Source: Robiginitomaculum sp. (lineage in GTDB: Bacteria > Pseudomonadota > Alphaproteobacteria > Caulobacterales > Maricaulaceae). Taken from it: a DNA stretch of 5,971 bases. The DNA lies in assembly GCA_026993275.1 (NCBI GenBank), contig JALWUB010000248.1:1-5971 (forward strand), in the 5' to 3' direction. The translations under genes and the position numbers were made by a program. This document shows positions 4,911 through 5,971 of the stretch, in pieces. Below the pieces are notes generated by a model. The model had not been told where the DNA came from, did not search any database, and worked only from the letters and a program-made list of their open reading frames with translations. Position 1 is the first letter of the stretch. Every line of letters begins with the position of its first letter.

Positions 4911-4936
4911 GAGGTGATCTTCACTCGCCGACGGGT

Positions 4937-5971
4937 TCAGGACGAGGCGGGCGGCAGCACCAGGGCGTGTTTCTTGCGGCCGATGGAGAGTTTCAGGCCG
5001 TCGCGCCCGGCAAGGTCTTGCCCGCTCACCCTGGCCTGCACGTCGCGCACCGGTTCGCCGTCGAGCTTGAGCGCCCCGGCCTTGATGTGGCGTTTGGCTT
5101 CGCCGCGCGAGGCGGCCAGTCCGGCGCGCACGCACAGTGCGGTCAGGGCCGCGCCGTCGCGCATTTCGTCCGCTTCCAGGTGCACCTGCGGCAGCGCCCC
5201 GCCAGCACGGCCCTGCTCGAACACGGCGCGGGCGGTCTGTTCGGCTTCCCGGGCGGCCTGTTCACCGTGCAGCATGGCGGTGCAGGTATTGGCCAGGGCA
5301 ATCTTGGCGGTGTTGATCCCGGCCCCCTGCAGAGCCTCATAGCGGCGGATCTCGTCCAGCGGCAGATCGGTGAACAGGCGCATGAAGCGGCCCACGTCCG
5401 CATCTTCGCAATTGCGCCAGAACTGCCAGTAGTCATAGGGCGGCAGCATGCTGGCATTGAGCCACACCGCGCCCTTGGCGGTCTTGCCCATCTTGCTGCC
5501 CGATGCGGTGGTAATCAGTGGCGCGGTAAAGCCAAACGCCTTTTCTTCTTCGCGCTCGCCGCCCTGTTCCTCGGCCTTGACCTTGCGGATCAGTTCGCGG
5601 CCATTGACGATATTGCCCCACTGGTCCGAACCGCCCATTTGCAGGCGGCAGCCATAGCGCTTGTTGAGCTCGAGAAAGTCATAGGCCTGCAACAGCATGT
5701 AATTGAACTCGAGAAAGCTCATCTCCTGCTCGCGGTCGAGGCGGCGCTTGACGCTTTCCAGCGCAATCATGCGGTTGATCGAAAAATGCCGGCCATAGCC
5801 GCGCAAGAACGCGATATAGCCCAGCTCGTCCAGCCAGTCGGCATTGTCGACCATGATCGCGCCGGTGTCTGAATCGTCAAAGCGCAAAAAGCGCGAAAAC
5901 ACCGCCTTCAGGCTGTCCTTGTTGGCCTGGATTTCGGCTTCGCTGAGCACCGGGCGGGCCTTGTCCTTGTC
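4937..5971 (-). CDS. tyrS: Tyrosyl-tRNA synthetase, N-terminal part beyond right edge
   Basis: TyrRS charges tRNA-Tyr with tyrosine via tyrosyl-adenylate, in the cytoplasm. The window holds 344 residues and the stop; the N-terminal portion with the HIGH-type motif lies past base 5971, where the frame stays open. The GTG at 5950 is therefore not taken as the start. Visible: MSFLEFNYMLLQAYDF and QMGGSDQWGN (encoded near 5639-5612), which form the tyrosine pocket; KMGKT at 5494-5480, the KMSKS-loop equivalent typical of the TyrS rather than TyrZ subtype; VWLN just after; and a C-terminal S4-like RNA-binding domain with AGLAASRGEAKRHIKAGALK, ending in PPASS. Full-length enzymes are about 415-420 residues, so roughly 70-80 are missing. 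It is convergent with the birA-to-small-RNA block. No promoter is visible in the window. Confidence 0.96.
   Translation of the reverse strand, partial: DKDKARPVLSEAEIQANKDSLKAVFSRFLRFDDSDTGAIMVDNADWLDELGYIAFLRGYGRHFSINRMIALESVKRRLDREQEMSFLEFNYMLLQAYDFLELNKRYGCRLQMGGSDQWGNIVNGRELIRKVKAEEQGGEREEEKAFGFTAPLITTASGSKMGKTAKGAVWLNASMLPPYDYWQFWRNCEDADVGRFMRLFTDLPLDEIRRYEALQGAGINTAKIALANTCTAMLHGEQAAREAEQTARAVFEQGRAGGALPQVHLEADEMRDGAALTALCVRAGLAASRGEAKRHIKAGALKLDGEPVRDVQARVSGQDLAGRDGLKLSIGRKKHALVLPPASS

Noticed and set aside
4781..5872. A 363-codon plus-strand open frame opposite tyrS
   Set aside because: It begins inside the repeat mosaic and runs antisense to unmistakable tyrS, with no motif or ribosome binding site.

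Overview
The window looks like GC-rich alphaproteobacterial chromosome. The main evidence is the gene order on the plus strand: biotin ligase (birA), type III pantothenate kinase (coaX), ribonuclease J (rnj), methylmalonyl-CoA epimerase (mce) and a small DUF1467 membrane protein. This block is typical of Alphaproteobacteria, where it usually follows the nuo (complex I) operon and precedes proS. The palindromic repeats between genes also resemble families seen in that class. The exact order (Caulobacterales/Maricaulales-like or Rhizobiales-like) cannot be settled from this sequence.

Layout. 1-581: 3' part of birA, entering from the left. 565-1341: coaX, overlapping birA by 17 bases. 1338-3017: rnj, starting at TTG and overlapping coaX by 4 bases. 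3015-3137: a composite palindromic repeat that fills the rnj-mce gap and supplies the rnj stop codon. 3148-3570: mce. 3573-3845: DUF1467 protein. 3846-4936: about 1.1 kb without a protein gene. It holds an AT-rich putative control region, a sigma-70-like promoter, a probable small RNA of about 85 nt ending in a strong intrinsic terminator (3979-4063), about 420 bases of unexplained sequence with short repeats, and a mosaic of at least three palindromic repeat families (4482-4910). 4937-5971: minus-strand tyrS, convergent with everything else, with its N-terminal coding part beyond the right edge.

How the genes work together. birA-coaX-rnj overlap and are probably translationally coupled. BirA and CoaX both serve cofactor supply: biotin attachment and the first step of CoA synthesis. 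The epimerase acts on methylmalonyl-CoA, the product of biotin-dependent propionyl-CoA carboxylase, so biotin, CoA and methylmalonyl-CoA metabolism are loosely linked here. RNase J is an RNA maturation and decay enzyme travelling with them.

The protein genes are ordinary. The parts worth a second look are non-coding: the candidate small RNA, the stop-codon-supplying palindromic element after rnj, and the repeat mosaic where proS would normally be expected.
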